From Mycobacterium neglectum (GTDB lineage: Bacteria; Actinomycetota; Actinomycetes; Mycobacteriales; Mycobacteriaceae): a stretch of DNA of 36,886 nt. Below the pieces are notes generated by a model, which worked only from the letters and a program-made list of their open reading frames with translations, did no database searches and was not told where the DNA came from. This document shows, piece after piece, positions 25,399 to 33,452 of the stretch. Position numbers and translations under genes: made by a program. The stretch is from contig NZ_NVQE01000053.1 of NCBI RefSeq assembly GCF_002591975.1, positions 1-36,886 on the forward strand, read 5' to 3'. Numbering within the stretch: position 1 is the first letter of the stretch; each line of letters opens with the position of its first letter.

Positions 25399-25886
25399 CG
25401 CGAGATCGCCTCCTCGAGAATCGACGAAAGGCGAACCTCGTCCAGCCGGCCGTGCAACCGGCCGTTCACCTGCGCGGCCGGCCCGAGCGCGCAGTTGCCC
25501 AGGCAGAAAACCTGCTCGGCGGTGAGCGATCCGTCCCGGCTGGTTTCCCCCATCGACACGCCGTACCGATCCCGCAGGTGATCGACCAGTCGTCCGGCGC
25601 CAAGGGCCTGACACGCTTCGGCCCGGCAGACGCGGACCGTGGAACGCCCGGCGGGCTCGGAACGAAAATCGTGATAGAAGCTGACCACTCCGTGCACGTC
25701 GGCGCGCGACAGGTTGAGTTCGTCGGCCAGCACACCGATGGCCTCCGGCGGCACATGGCCCAAAACCCCTTGAACCGCATGCAGAATGGGCAACAATGCC
25801 CCCCGCTGCGTGCGAAGGCTGGCGGCGATGTCACGGATAAGGCTCTCGACTGTGGTGTTCGCCGCCCCAGCTGGCGTGAGATTCAT
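25395..25886 (-). CDS. fdsG: NAD-dependent formate dehydrogenase, gamma (NuoE-like) subunit
   Basis: The 163-residue thioredoxin-like [2Fe-2S] protein has its ligands at Cys87, Cys92, Cys128 and Cys132 (VCRAEACQALG and VFCLGNCALGPA), with the helical N-terminal bundle typical of NuoE/FdsG. ATG 25886 has GGAGGAA five bases upstream. It is the first fds gene, 88 bases after frc copy 2 on the same strand; that gap contains a strong hairpin. Together with FdsB it forms the diaphorase part of the complex. Confidence 0.93.
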   Translation of the reverse strand: MNLTPAGAANTTVESLIRDIAASLRTQRGALLPILHAVQGVLGHVPPEAIGVLADELNLSRADVHGVVSFYHDFRSEPAGRSTVRVCRAEACQALGAGRLVDHLRDRYGVSMGETSRDGSLTAEQVFCLGNCALGPAAQVNGRLHGRLDEVRLSSILEEAISR

Positions 25887-25930
25887 TGGCTTCCTCCGGC
25901 GGGCATGTGAACGGATGAGGAGTGGGCGGA

Positions 25931-25959
25931 ACCGCCCCAGGGTTCTTTCCTGGGGCGGT
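25931..25959 (-). terminator. Strong hairpin between frc and fdsG
   Basis: An 11-bp perfect stem (ACCGCCCCAGG with CCTGGGGCGGT) has a 7-base loop. Genes on both sides run the same way on the minus strand, and there is no U-run. It may partly terminate transcription or stabilise the upstream mRNA, setting a ratio between oxc-frc and fds. Confidence 0.6.
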
Positions 25960-25974
25960 CCTCACCCCCCGGTT

Positions 25975-27231
25975 TCAGACGACGATCTTGTTCTTGTGGA
26001 ACGCGGCGATCGTGTCGGCGTCGTATCCCAATCCGGCAAGGACCTCGTCGGTGTGCTCGCCGAGCAGCGGCGCGCCCTTGATGTCGGGTGTGAACGCGGA
26101 GAACTTGATCGGGCTGCCGACGGTCAGGAACGACCCGCGGCCCTTCTGGTCCACCTCCACGACGGTGCCTGCCTCGCGCAGCGCCGGGTCAACGGCAAGC
26201 TCCTTCATGCTCATCACCGGCGCGCAGGGCACCTCCCACTGGCGCAGGATGTCGACCGCCTCGTACTTGGTCTTGTCGGCCAGCCACTTCTCGATCTCGG
26301 CGAAGATGTCAAAGATCTTGTCCTGACGGGCAAGCGCGGTGCTGTAGCCCGGGTCCTCGGCCCATTCCGGCCTGCCGATGACCTCAGCCGTACGCGCCCA
26401 GTTCTGCTCCTGGACCGTGAAGTAGATGTAGGCATTGGGGTCGTCCTCCCACCCCTTGCACTTGACCACCCAGCCCGGCTGGCCACCGCCGCCGGCGTTG
26501 CCGCCGCGCGGGACCGCTTCGCCGAACTCGCCGTTGGGGTACTGCGGGTACTCCTCGAGGTGGCCAACGGCTTCCAGCCGCTGCTGGTCGCGAAGCTTGA
26601 CCCGGCACAGGTTGAGCACGGAGTCCTGCATCGACGCGGCCACCTTCTGGCCCTTGCCGGTCTTCTCGCGGGCGATCAACGCCGTGAGGATTCCGATCAG
26701 CAGGTGCATGCCGGTGTTGCTGTCGCCCAGTGCTGCACCGCTGACCGTCGGCGGGCCGTCCCAGAAGCCCGTGGTCGACGCGGCGCCGCCGGCACACTGC
26801 GCGACGTTCTCATAGACCTTCAGGTCATTCCACGGCGACGCGTCGTTGAATCCCTTGACAGAACCGAAGATCAGGCGCGGGTTCCACTCCTGCAGCTTGT
26901 CCCACGACAGGCCCATCCGATCCATGGCGCCGGGCGCGAAGTTCTCGACCAGCACATCGGCGTCGCGGATCAGCTTTTCCATCACCTCGAGTCCCTCGGG
27001 TGACTTCGTGTTGATCGCCAACGACCGCTTGTTGCTGTTGAGCATGGTGAAGTACAACGCGTCGACGTCGGGAATGTCTCGCAGCTGATTACGCGTCACG
27101 TCACCCCCGCCAGGGCGCTCGACCTTGAGCACGTCGGCTCCGAACCAGGCGAGCATCTGGGTGCACGCCGGGCCCGCCTGGACTCCGGTGAAGTCGATGA
27201 CTTTGATGCCGGAGAGCGGTAATTCAGTCAT
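25975..27231 (-). CDS. frc: Formyl-CoA:oxalate CoA-transferase, copy 2
   Basis: The 418-residue enzyme is the partner of Oxc: it uses formyl-CoA to activate oxalate and frees formate. The catalytic Asp170 lies in GAALGDSNTG, as in Oxalobacter Frc, and the full glycine loop GGGGQ is at 247-251. It follows oxc by about 50 bases on the same strand. Compared with the copy at 12645, it is closer to the classical Frc at both active-site motifs. ATG 27231 is the start used; AGGGAAAGG lies a few bases upstream. The product works in the cytoplasm and links directly to the fds genes downstream. Confidence 0.93.
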   Translation of the reverse strand: MTELPLSGIKVIDFTGVQAGPACTQMLAWFGADVLKVERPGGGDVTRNQLRDIPDVDALYFTMLNSNKRSLAINTKSPEGLEVMEKLIRDADVLVENFAPGAMDRMGLSWDKLQEWNPRLIFGSVKGFNDASPWNDLKVYENVAQCAGGAASTTGFWDGPPTVSGAALGDSNTGMHLLIGILTALIAREKTGKGQKVAASMQDSVLNLCRVKLRDQQRLEAVGHLEEYPQYPNGEFGEAVPRGGNAGGGGQPGWVVKCKGWEDDPNAYIYFTVQEQNWARTAEVIGRPEWAEDPGYSTALARQDKIFDIFAEIEKWLADKTKYEAVDILRQWEVPCAPVMSMKELAVDPALREAGTVVEVDQKGRGSFLTVGSPIKFSAFTPDIKGAPLLGEHTDEVLAGLGYDADTIAAFHKNKIVV

Positions 27232-27282
27232 TGAGACGTTCCTTTCCCTGTTTCTTCTTCGTGGTTTGATGCGGGTGGGCGC

Positions 27283-29013
27283 TCACTTGGTGGAGATGCC
27301 CTTGGGATTGAGGTGGGCGATGTTGCCGCTCTCGGTGCCGTCGGAGGGGTCGATGACGCAGTCGATGAGCGCCGGCCTGCCTGATGCCAGTGCCTCCCGG
27401 AGGCAGGCAGTGACCTCAGCGGGCGTTGTCGCCTGATACCCCTTGCCCCCGAAGGCCTTGATCATGAACTCATGTCGAGCCCGGAGCGCGGTCGGCGCCG
27501 GGTCCCCGGTGGTGGAGATGTCGTCACCGCGGTACACGCCGCTGTTGTTCAGGATGACCGTGACGATCGGCAGGTTGTAGCGACAGACCGCCTCCAGTTC
27601 CATTCCGCTGAACCCGAACGCGCTGTCGCCCTCGATCGCGACGACCGGGTCGCCCGTCTCGACGGCAGCGGCGATCGCGTAGCCCATGCCGATGCCCATC
27701 ACCCCCCACGTCCCGCTGTCCAACCGGTGCCGGGGTACTTGCATGCCAATTGTGTTGCGCGCCAGGTCGAGGGCATTCGCACCTTCATTGACGACATACA
27801 CCTGTGGGTTGTCATGCAGGACGTCCCGGATCGCCTGGAGGGCACCGAGGAATTTCATCGGGTGGGCGGCCAGCGCCCCTTCGAGGCGGCCTGCCATCTT
27901 GGCGACGTTCTGCGCCGACTTGGCCGCCAACTCCTCACGCCACTCCGTTTGGACAGTGATTTGACCAGGTTTGGCACGTTCCAGAAGGGTCTCCATCACC
28001 GAACCGATGTCACCCACCAGAGGAGCGGCGATCGGCTGGTTGCTGTCCATCTCGGCGGCAGCGATATCGACCTGAATGAACTTGGCATCCGGATTCCATT
28101 GCGGCGCATCGCCAAATCCCAGCAGCCAGTTCAGCCGGGCCCCGACGAGCATCACCACATCGGCCCTCTTCAGTGCCAGCGATCGCGCGGTGGCCGCTGA
28201 CTGTGGGTGGTCGTCGGGCAGTAGACCCTTCGCCATCGACATGGGTACGTACGGCACGCCGGTGGTCTCGACGAATTCGAGGATCTGCTCGTCGGCCTGC
28301 GCGTATGCGGCGCCCTTGCCGAGCACGATCAGGGGCCGTTCGGCATTGGCGAGCAGGTCGATCGCCGAGTCGACCGTCTCCACCTCCGGCAGTTGCCGCG
28401 GCGCCGGGTTGACGACCCGCCACAGCGTCCCCGCGCCACGCTCTGCATCGATCACCTCGCCCAGCACCGCGGCCGGGATGTCGAGGTAGACCCCGCCGGG
28501 GCGACCGGACACCGCCGTGCGGATCGCGCGCGCCACGCCGCGGCCGATGTCCTCGGCCCGAGAAACCCGGTAGGCAGCTTTGGCGAACATCCTGGCCGCC
28601 GCCAGCTGATCCATCTCTTCGTAATCACCCCGCTGAAGGTCCACGAGATGGCGCTCGCTGGAACCGGATATCTGCACCATGGGGAAGCAGTTGGTGGTGG
28701 CATTGGCAAGCGCCACAAGTCCGTTGAGGAAACCGGGCGCCGACACCGTCAGGCAGATGCCCGCCTTTTTCGTCAGGAACCCCGTCGCTGCGGCCGCATG
28801 GCCGGCGTCACTCTCGTGGCGGAAACCGATGTAGCGGATGCCCGACGCCTGCGCCAGCCGGGCGAGGTCGGTGATCGGGATGCCGACGACTCCATAGATG
28901 GTCTCCACGTCGTTGAGCTTGAGTGCGTCGACGACCAGGTGGATCCCGTCAGTGAGGGTGCCCGTATCGTCGGCACCGTGCGCCTCCGTGTCTCGCGTGG
29001 GAGCGACGGTCAT
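27283..29013 (-). CDS. oxc: Oxalyl-CoA decarboxylase
   Basis: The 576-residue thiamine-diphosphate enzyme splits oxalyl-CoA to formyl-CoA and CO2. The cofactor-activating Glu67 is in FRHESDAGHAAAATG. The C-terminal ThDP/Mg motif runs from EGDSAFGFSGME to VTVILNNSGVYRG, and the HRLDSGTWGVMGIGMG stretch is typical of Oxc. The start is ATG 29013, eight bases after GGAAGGG; the open frame to 29070 lacks support. It lies 160 bases after the lysR gene on the same strand and begins the oxc-frc-fdsGBAD series, which has the order of the pathway. No regulon palindrome is seen directly upstream. Confidence 0.95.
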   Translation of the reverse strand: MTVAPTRDTEAHGADDTGTLTDGIHLVVDALKLNDVETIYGVVGIPITDLARLAQASGIRYIGFRHESDAGHAAAATGFLTKKAGICLTVSAPGFLNGLVALANATTNCFPMVQISGSSERHLVDLQRGDYEEMDQLAAARMFAKAAYRVSRAEDIGRGVARAIRTAVSGRPGGVYLDIPAAVLGEVIDAERGAGTLWRVVNPAPRQLPEVETVDSAIDLLANAERPLIVLGKGAAYAQADEQILEFVETTGVPYVPMSMAKGLLPDDHPQSAATARSLALKRADVVMLVGARLNWLLGFGDAPQWNPDAKFIQVDIAAAEMDSNQPIAAPLVGDIGSVMETLLERAKPGQITVQTEWREELAAKSAQNVAKMAGRLEGALAAHPMKFLGALQAIRDVLHDNPQVYVVNEGANALDLARNTIGMQVPRHRLDSGTWGVMGIGMGYAIAAAVETGDPVVAIEGDSAFGFSGMELEAVCRYNLPIVTVILNNSGVYRGDDISTTGDPAPTALRARHEFMIKAFGGKGYQATTPAEVTACLREALASGRPALIDCVIDPSDGTESGNIAHLNPKGISTK

Positions 29014-29047
29014 GATGTGGACCCTTCCTAACTGTTCGAAGCCGATT

Positions 29048-29055
29048 CCAATTGG
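29048..29055. promoter_or_regulatory. CCAATTGG palindrome before oxc
   Basis: The short palindrome sits in TTCCAATTGGTCTAA, which has the T-N11-A form of LysR-type sites, 35 bases before the oxc start. It may be the binding site of the upstream LysR protein. The signal is short and could occur by chance. Confidence 0.3.
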
Positions 29056-29173
29056 TCTAACTACTAACACTTTTCACGCTGCGCGCCAGCGCGTCCAAGA
29101 CCTGTCGTCAACCGGTCGATAACCGCCGGTTATCACGGAGAGCCCAGTCGCCCAGGGTCATCGCCGATACCAT

Positions 29174-30112
29174 TCAGTCCCCGCCGAGGTCGCCGACGTC
29201 TGGGCTGTCGACGTCGAAGACACGCTCGGGCGGTGGGCCTGCCGCCACGTTGAGGAAGGCCCTTGCGGCCACCGAGCCCGGGGCCGCCGCGTGAATTGCC
29301 ATCGAGATCTGCGCCGTCGTGTCCGGTTCGACGAGTCGGATGGCGCGCGCTCCGCTGGTCACCGGCATCGCCGGCAGCCAGGTGTGTGGCACCACACTCG
29401 CCCAGCTCCCAGTCGCTACGTGCGCGTAAAGGGAAGCAACGGAATCGGTTTCGACCTGCGGGGTGGCCACCGCCCCACTGCTCGCGAAGGCCTTGTCGAT
29501 GAACTGCCGAAATCTCATGTCCGGACTCAGCAGCGCCAGCGGCAGCTCGGCCGCCTCTGCCCACGTGATGGTTCGGGCGCCGGGCGCGAGCTTGTCGCCG
29601 GACACGAGCAACACATACTGTTCCTCGTAGAGCGGCACCACGGTCAGGCCTGACTGGTCATCGGGTCCAAAGTGGGCGATGGCGGCGTCCAGCTCGAAGT
29701 TGCGAAGTTGTCGCAGCAGCTCGGTGGACGACAGCCGGGAGCAGACCTTCACCTTGGCCAACGGATGCAACGCACAAAATGCGGCGACGGGCTGTGCCAT
29801 CGTGGTGGATACCGTGGGCCCGGTGCCTAGGCGCAGCGTGCCCGAGATACCGGAACGCAGGGCCGCCGCCTCGGCCTTGAGGCCGTGGTGATCGGCAAGC
29901 AGTCGCTTGGCCCAGACCACTAGCCGCTCGCCCTCTATGGTCAGACCCTCGAAATTCTGTCCACGGTTGATCAGCGTCACGTTGAGTTCGCGCTCCAGCT
30001 TGGCGATCGCCGTTGAAAGGGCAGGCTGCGACACGTAGCAGGCCTCGGCCGCACGCGCGAAATGGCGTTCCCTGGCGACCGCGACGAAATACTCCAGCTG
30101 GCGGAGCAGCAT
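29174..30112 (-). CDS. LysR-family regulator, FdsR-like
   Basis: The 312-residue regulator has the N-terminal HTH (LRQLEYFVAVARERHFARAAEACYVS region, residues 3-62) and a C-terminal periplasmic-binding-like effector domain. ATG 30112 is preferred to ATG 30118 because GGAGGG directly abuts the first ATG but is six bases from the second. LysR regulators called FdsR precede fds operons in proteobacteria, and this one lies just upstream of oxc-frc-fds on the same strand. Formate or oxalate would be logical ligands, but this is inference. A regulon palindrome lies 42 bases upstream, in the gap with the divergent PAS gene. Confidence 0.85.
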   Translation of the reverse strand: MLLRQLEYFVAVARERHFARAAEACYVSQPALSTAIAKLERELNVTLINRGQNFEGLTIEGERLVVWAKRLLADHHGLKAEAAALRSGISGTLRLGTGPTVSTTMAQPVAAFCALHPLAKVKVCSRLSSTELLRQLRNFELDAAIAHFGPDDQSGLTVVPLYEEQYVLLVSGDKLAPGARTITWAEAAELPLALLSPDMRFRQFIDKAFASSGAVATPQVETDSVASLYAHVATGSWASVVPHTWLPAMPVTSGARAIRLVEPDTTAQISMAIHAAAPGSVAARAFLNVAAGPPPERVFDVDSPDVGDLGGD

Positions 30113-30154
30113 GGGCATCCCTCCTCATCGTCCGGCACCGGGTCATTCAGGATT

Positions 30155-30167
30155 GCATACAGTATGG
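30155..30167. promoter_or_regulatory. Oxalate-regulon palindrome between lysR and PAS gene, 11/12
   Basis: GCATAC-A-GTATGG differs from the consensus only in the last base. Its position between divergent genes could control both. Confidence 0.65.
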
Positions 30168-30168
30168 C

Positions 30169-30181
30169 TTATTCGGTATGT
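30169..30181. promoter_or_regulatory. Second, weaker copy beside 30155 site, 8/12
   Basis: TTATTC-G-GTATGT is centred 14 bases from the first copy. Tandem sites suggest cooperative binding, though this one is degenerate. Confidence 0.35.
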
Positions 30182-30235
30182 TACGCACCGATGCTGGTGC
30201 GTGTCCAGCGGACTTCGCGACGTGGAAGGCGACAC

Positions 30236-30715
30236 ATGACCGAGACAACGCAAACCGCCCGTGGCATGACCGACGTCGGTGTGACCGACGCGTGGCTGGC
30301 CCGGGCGGTCGTGACAAACGCGGCCGAGGCCATCACGGTGACCGATCCGGACGGAATCGTTCGGCTGTGGAACGACGGAGCGACGAGGATGTTCGGGTTT
30401 TCCGCGGCCGACATTGTGGGCCAAAGCCTCGACCTGATCATCCCGGAGAAACTGCGGGACCGGCACTGGAAGGGCTACCACCAGACGATGCTCACCGGAT
30501 ACACCCGCTACGGCGACAAGATGTTGAGCGTGCCGGCCACTCACCGCGACGGGCGCAGACTGTCGATCGAGTTCAGCGTGGCGCTACTGCGCGACGATGC
30601 CGACCAGATAGTCGGGATATCGGCGATCATGCGCGAGATCAGCGACCGCCGCGAAGCCGAGAAGGCATTGCGCGCCGAACTGGCCGAGCTGCGGACCCGG
30701 GTCGGATCGGGCTGA
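30236..30715 (+). CDS. Stand-alone PAS-domain protein
   Basis: The 159-residue protein is a single PAS domain (about residues 25-140: AITVTDPDGIVRLWN, FGFSAADIVGQSL, then HRDGRRLSIEFSVAL) followed by a short charged helix, EISDRREAEKALRAELAELR, likely a coiled coil. There is no kinase, HTH or cyclase output domain. His77 in IPEKLRDRH falls at the place of the heme-binding His of FixL and DosP, but this His is also common in PAS domains without heme. ATG 30236 follows GGAAGG. It is divergent from the lysR gene with a regulon palindrome between, so it may sense redox state or a ligand for the locus. Confidence 0.8.
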   Translation: MTETTQTARGMTDVGVTDAWLARAVVTNAAEAITVTDPDGIVRLWNDGATRMFGFSAADIVGQSLDLIIPEKLRDRHWKGYHQTMLTGYTRYGDKMLSVPATHRDGRRLSIEFSVALLRDDADQIVGISAIMREISDRREAEKALRAELAELRTRVGSG

Positions 30716-30751
30716 CCCGGCAATCGCTGCGTCACCAGCGCTTCGAGACCG

Positions 30752-32203
30752 TCAAGCGATGCGCAGCACGCGCAACGAGTCGGTGCATCCCGACACGCCA
30801 CTGCGGCTACCGGACACCACAATGACGAGACTTCCGGTGTGACACATACCCACGGCCGCCAGCCCGCGACTCACCTCGGTCGGCAGGGTTTCGGCCGTGG
30901 TCGCGGGTGCCAGCACGGCGGACTCGATGCCCCACGAGAATGCCAACCGAGCCCGGACCGACTCATCATGGGCAAAGGCCAAGAGCGGCAACGGCGATCG
31001 CTGACGCGCCAGGCGTAGGGCCGTGTCACCGGTACGAGTGAAGCAGCACAGCGCAATTGCCCCGAGTCGTCGGCCCAATTCGCACGCGGCCGCCGCGACC
31101 GCGTCGCCGACTCCGACATCGTCACCGTCTTCCGCTGCATCTACTCCTTGCGTGCGCGGCTCGTCGACCCACTCCAGTGCAATCCCTTGGCGCGGCATAT
31201 CTTCGGCCGCCTCGACAATACGAGCCATCGTCGCGACCGTGTGAGCGGGGAATGCTCCCACGCTCGATTCGGCGGACAGCATTACCGCATCCGTGCCGTC
31301 AAGCACCGCGTTGGCGACGTCGGAGACCTCGGCTCGGGTGGGGCGCCGATCATTGATCATCGAATCCAGCATCTGCGTCGCCACGATCACCGGCTTGGCC
31401 GCCTGGCGACACAGGCCGATGGCCCGCTTCTGTACCAGCGGGACCTGCTCCAGCGGCATCTCCACTCCGAGATCACCGCGGGCCACCATCAGGCCGTCAA
31501 ACGCACCAACGATCGCAGGCAGGTTTGAAACCGCCTCGGGTTTCTCGAGTTTCGCCATGACCGGCACCCACCTGCCGACCTCGTCCATGACGGCATGGGC
31601 GAGCTTCACCTCCTCGGGAGCCCGAACGAAAGACATGGCGACCATGTCGACACCGAGCTCGAGGGCGAACTTCAAATCCTCGATGTCCTTCTCGGACAGC
31701 GGCGGAACGCTGACGGCGACCCCGGGAAGGGAGATGCCCTTGTGATCACTGACCGGACCACCTGACAGCACCTCGCAGGCGATGTCGCCACCGTCGACAT
31801 CGACCACCCGCAGGTCGATCTTGCCGTCGTCCACGAGCAGCCGATCGCCCGGCCGGACATCGGCCGCCAACCCGTCGTACGTGGTCGAGACGCGGTCGTG
31901 GTCACCCGGACATGCGGCGGTCGTGATCACAATGTGCTCGCCGGTGGCCCAGAACACCGGGCCGGCGGCGAACCACCCCAGCCTGATCTTGGGCCCCTGC
32001 AGGTCGGCGAGTACTCCGACCGGACGACGGCGCTCGGCGGAGATCTCGCGGACCATGGCGTAGACGGCGGAGTGCTCGGCATGGGTGCTGTGGCTGAAAT
32101 TGAGCCGCGCCACATCCATTCCGGCGTCGATGAGTTCGGCCAGCGCCGGTGCGGAACCGGTGGCGGGTCCTAACGTGCAGACGATCTTCGCGCGACGGTT
32201 CAC
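30752..32203 (-). CDS. pyk: Pyruvate kinase (pathway-linked copy)
   Basis: The 483-residue enzyme converts phosphoenolpyruvate and ADP to pyruvate and ATP. It has the N-terminal RRAKIVCTLGPATG, LNFSHSTHAEH, LADLQGPKIRLG, the catalytic Lys in VMAKLEKPEAV, MVARGDLGVEMPLEQVPLVQK, and the 1a-domain signature up to VMLSAESSVGAFP. GTG 32203 follows AGAGGA by six bases. It lies ten bases after the PanE-like gene and shares its promoter. Pseudomonads also carry a pyruvate kinase in their gcl operon, so this copy probably serves the glycerate route and is not necessarily the housekeeping enzyme. Confidence 0.92.
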   Translation of the reverse strand: MNRRAKIVCTLGPATGSAPALAELIDAGMDVARLNFSHSTHAEHSAVYAMVREISAERRRPVGVLADLQGPKIRLGWFAAGPVFWATGEHIVITTAACPGDHDRVSTTYDGLAADVRPGDRLLVDDGKIDLRVVDVDGGDIACEVLSGGPVSDHKGISLPGVAVSVPPLSEKDIEDLKFALELGVDMVAMSFVRAPEEVKLAHAVMDEVGRWVPVMAKLEKPEAVSNLPAIVGAFDGLMVARGDLGVEMPLEQVPLVQKRAIGLCRQAAKPVIVATQMLDSMINDRRPTRAEVSDVANAVLDGTDAVMLSAESSVGAFPAHTVATMARIVEAAEDMPRQGIALEWVDEPRTQGVDAAEDGDDVGVGDAVAAAACELGRRLGAIALCCFTRTGDTALRLARQRSPLPLLAFAHDESVRARLAFSWGIESAVLAPATTAETLPTEVSRGLAAVGMCHTGSLVIVVSGSRSGVSGCTDSLRVLRIA

Positions 32204-32213
32204 GGTGGTCCTC

Positions 32214-33239
32214 TCAGGACATGACGGGCTGAGTTTCCTTCTCGGGCACGCTGACAGCCCGCGGCGACGCGGGTGCGCAGGTGCGCGCAACCAGGTCGGT
32301 GGCGGCGTGGATGGTGCGCAGTGTGGGAGCGTCGGCCCCGGTGAGGTCGGCCATCTCCACCACTGCGGTCACGATCGCGTCGAGTTCCAGCTGCTTGCCC
32401 GATTCCAGATCCTGCAGCATCGAGGTCTTGTGGTGCCCCACGTTCTCGGCTCCGCGCAGCCGCTTCTCGATGGAGATGTCGGGGCTGCTGCCGACCCCGG
32501 CAGCGATGATGAGCGTCTCCTCCATCAGCTGGATGATCACTCGCCGGGTACCGGCGTGCTGACACATCTCGGCCATCGTCGCTCGGGTGAGCGCGCTGAG
32601 CGGATTGAACGCAACGTTGCCCATGAGCTTGATCCAGATGTCATTGCGGAGGTCGGCCTCGACCGGCGCCTTCAATCCACCGGCAATCATCGCGTCGCTC
32701 AACGTCTTACAGCGCTGCGAGATCTCCCCCGACGGCTCACCGATGGAGAAACGGGTGCCCTCGAGGTGCCGGATCACTCCAGGCGCCTCGATCGTGGTGG
32801 CGGGATAGACCACGCAGCCGATGGCCCGATCAGGGGATAACACGGCGCTGGTGGCTCCGCCGGGGTCGACGGCCTCTATCCGGCGGCCTCGGTACGGGCC
32901 CGGCAGCTGGTGGAAGTACCACCAGGGGATTCCGTTCTGCGCGGCCAGCACGGCTGTGTTCTCCCCGAGCAGCGGTTCCACCAGTGGGCCGCACGACGCG
33001 TAGCTGTGCGCCTTGAGCCCGAGGAAGACGTAGTCAACGGGCCCGATCTCGGCCGGGTCGTCCGTCGCATTCGGGAATGCCACGAAGTCCCCACGCGGAC
33101 TGATAACCCGCACACCGTTTTTCCGCATCGCGCGCAGGTGTTCGTTCCGCGCGATGAGGTGCACATCGGCGCCCCCCCGCTGCATTGCGGCGCCCCAGTA
33201 GGCGCCGATCGCTCCGGCACCGACAACTGCGATCTTCAC
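32214..33239 (-). CDS. Ketopantoate reductase-family protein, candidate oxalyl-CoA reductase
   Basis: The 341-residue protein has an N-terminal NADP-type Rossmann motif GAGAIG (residues 7-12) and the ApbA/PanE C-terminal pattern IWIKLMGNVAFNPLSAL with the catalytic Lys. GTG 33239 follows GGGAG by five bases; the ATG at 33260 would lie inside the operator and is rejected. It is placed with pyruvate kinase and divergent from the transhydrogenase under perfect regulon palindromes. From memory, a PanE homologue (PanE2) reduces oxalyl-CoA to glyoxylate in Methylobacterium extorquens. The same role here would join the oxalate and glyoxylate genes. True ketopantoate reduction for pantothenate is the alternative. 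Confidence 0.75.
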   Translation of the reverse strand: MKIAVVGAGAIGAYWGAAMQRGGADVHLIARNEHLRAMRKNGVRVISPRGDFVAFPNATDDPAEIGPVDYVFLGLKAHSYASCGPLVEPLLGENTAVLAAQNGIPWWYFHQLPGPYRGRRIEAVDPGGATSAVLSPDRAIGCVVYPATTIEAPGVIRHLEGTRFSIGEPSGEISQRCKTLSDAMIAGGLKAPVEADLRNDIWIKLMGNVAFNPLSALTRATMAEMCQHAGTRRVIIQLMEETLIIAAGVGSSPDISIEKRLRGAENVGHHKTSMLQDLESGKQLELDAIVTAVVEMADLTGADAPTLRTIHAATDLVARTCAPASPRAVSVPEKETQPVMS

Positions 33240-33256
33240 GGCGACTCCCTTCGTCG

Positions 33257-33269
33257 GCATACTGTATGC
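33257..33269. promoter_or_regulatory. Perfect oxalate-regulon palindrome before the PanE-like gene
   Basis: GCATAC-T-GTATGC lies 17 bases before the PanE-like start. On the minus strand, TGGACA (33290-33285) and TACAGT (33266-33261) with 18 bases between could be the promoter, with the operator over its -10. Confidence 0.72.
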
Positions 33270-33339
33270 AGTATTGCTCTGCAGTGTCCAGAACTTTTCG
33301 ACCACGAGAAGTCGCCGCCTCATCGCAGCACCTTTATTT

Positions 33340-33352
33340 GCATACTGTATGC
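33340..33352. promoter_or_regulatory. Perfect oxalate-regulon palindrome before pntAA
   Basis: GCATAC-T-GTATGC is the second perfect copy in this divergent region, 100 bases before the pntAA start. The two centres are 83 bases apart, close to eight helical turns. Confidence 0.72.
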
Positions 33353-33452
33353 GTTATGCTACACGAGCGAGATCTCAGCTTCTCGTTGCCGTAGAAGCGC
33401 ATCGACGTGCACCGCCAGAAGCATTCGCCCGGCGACCGCCAGGAAGAGGACT

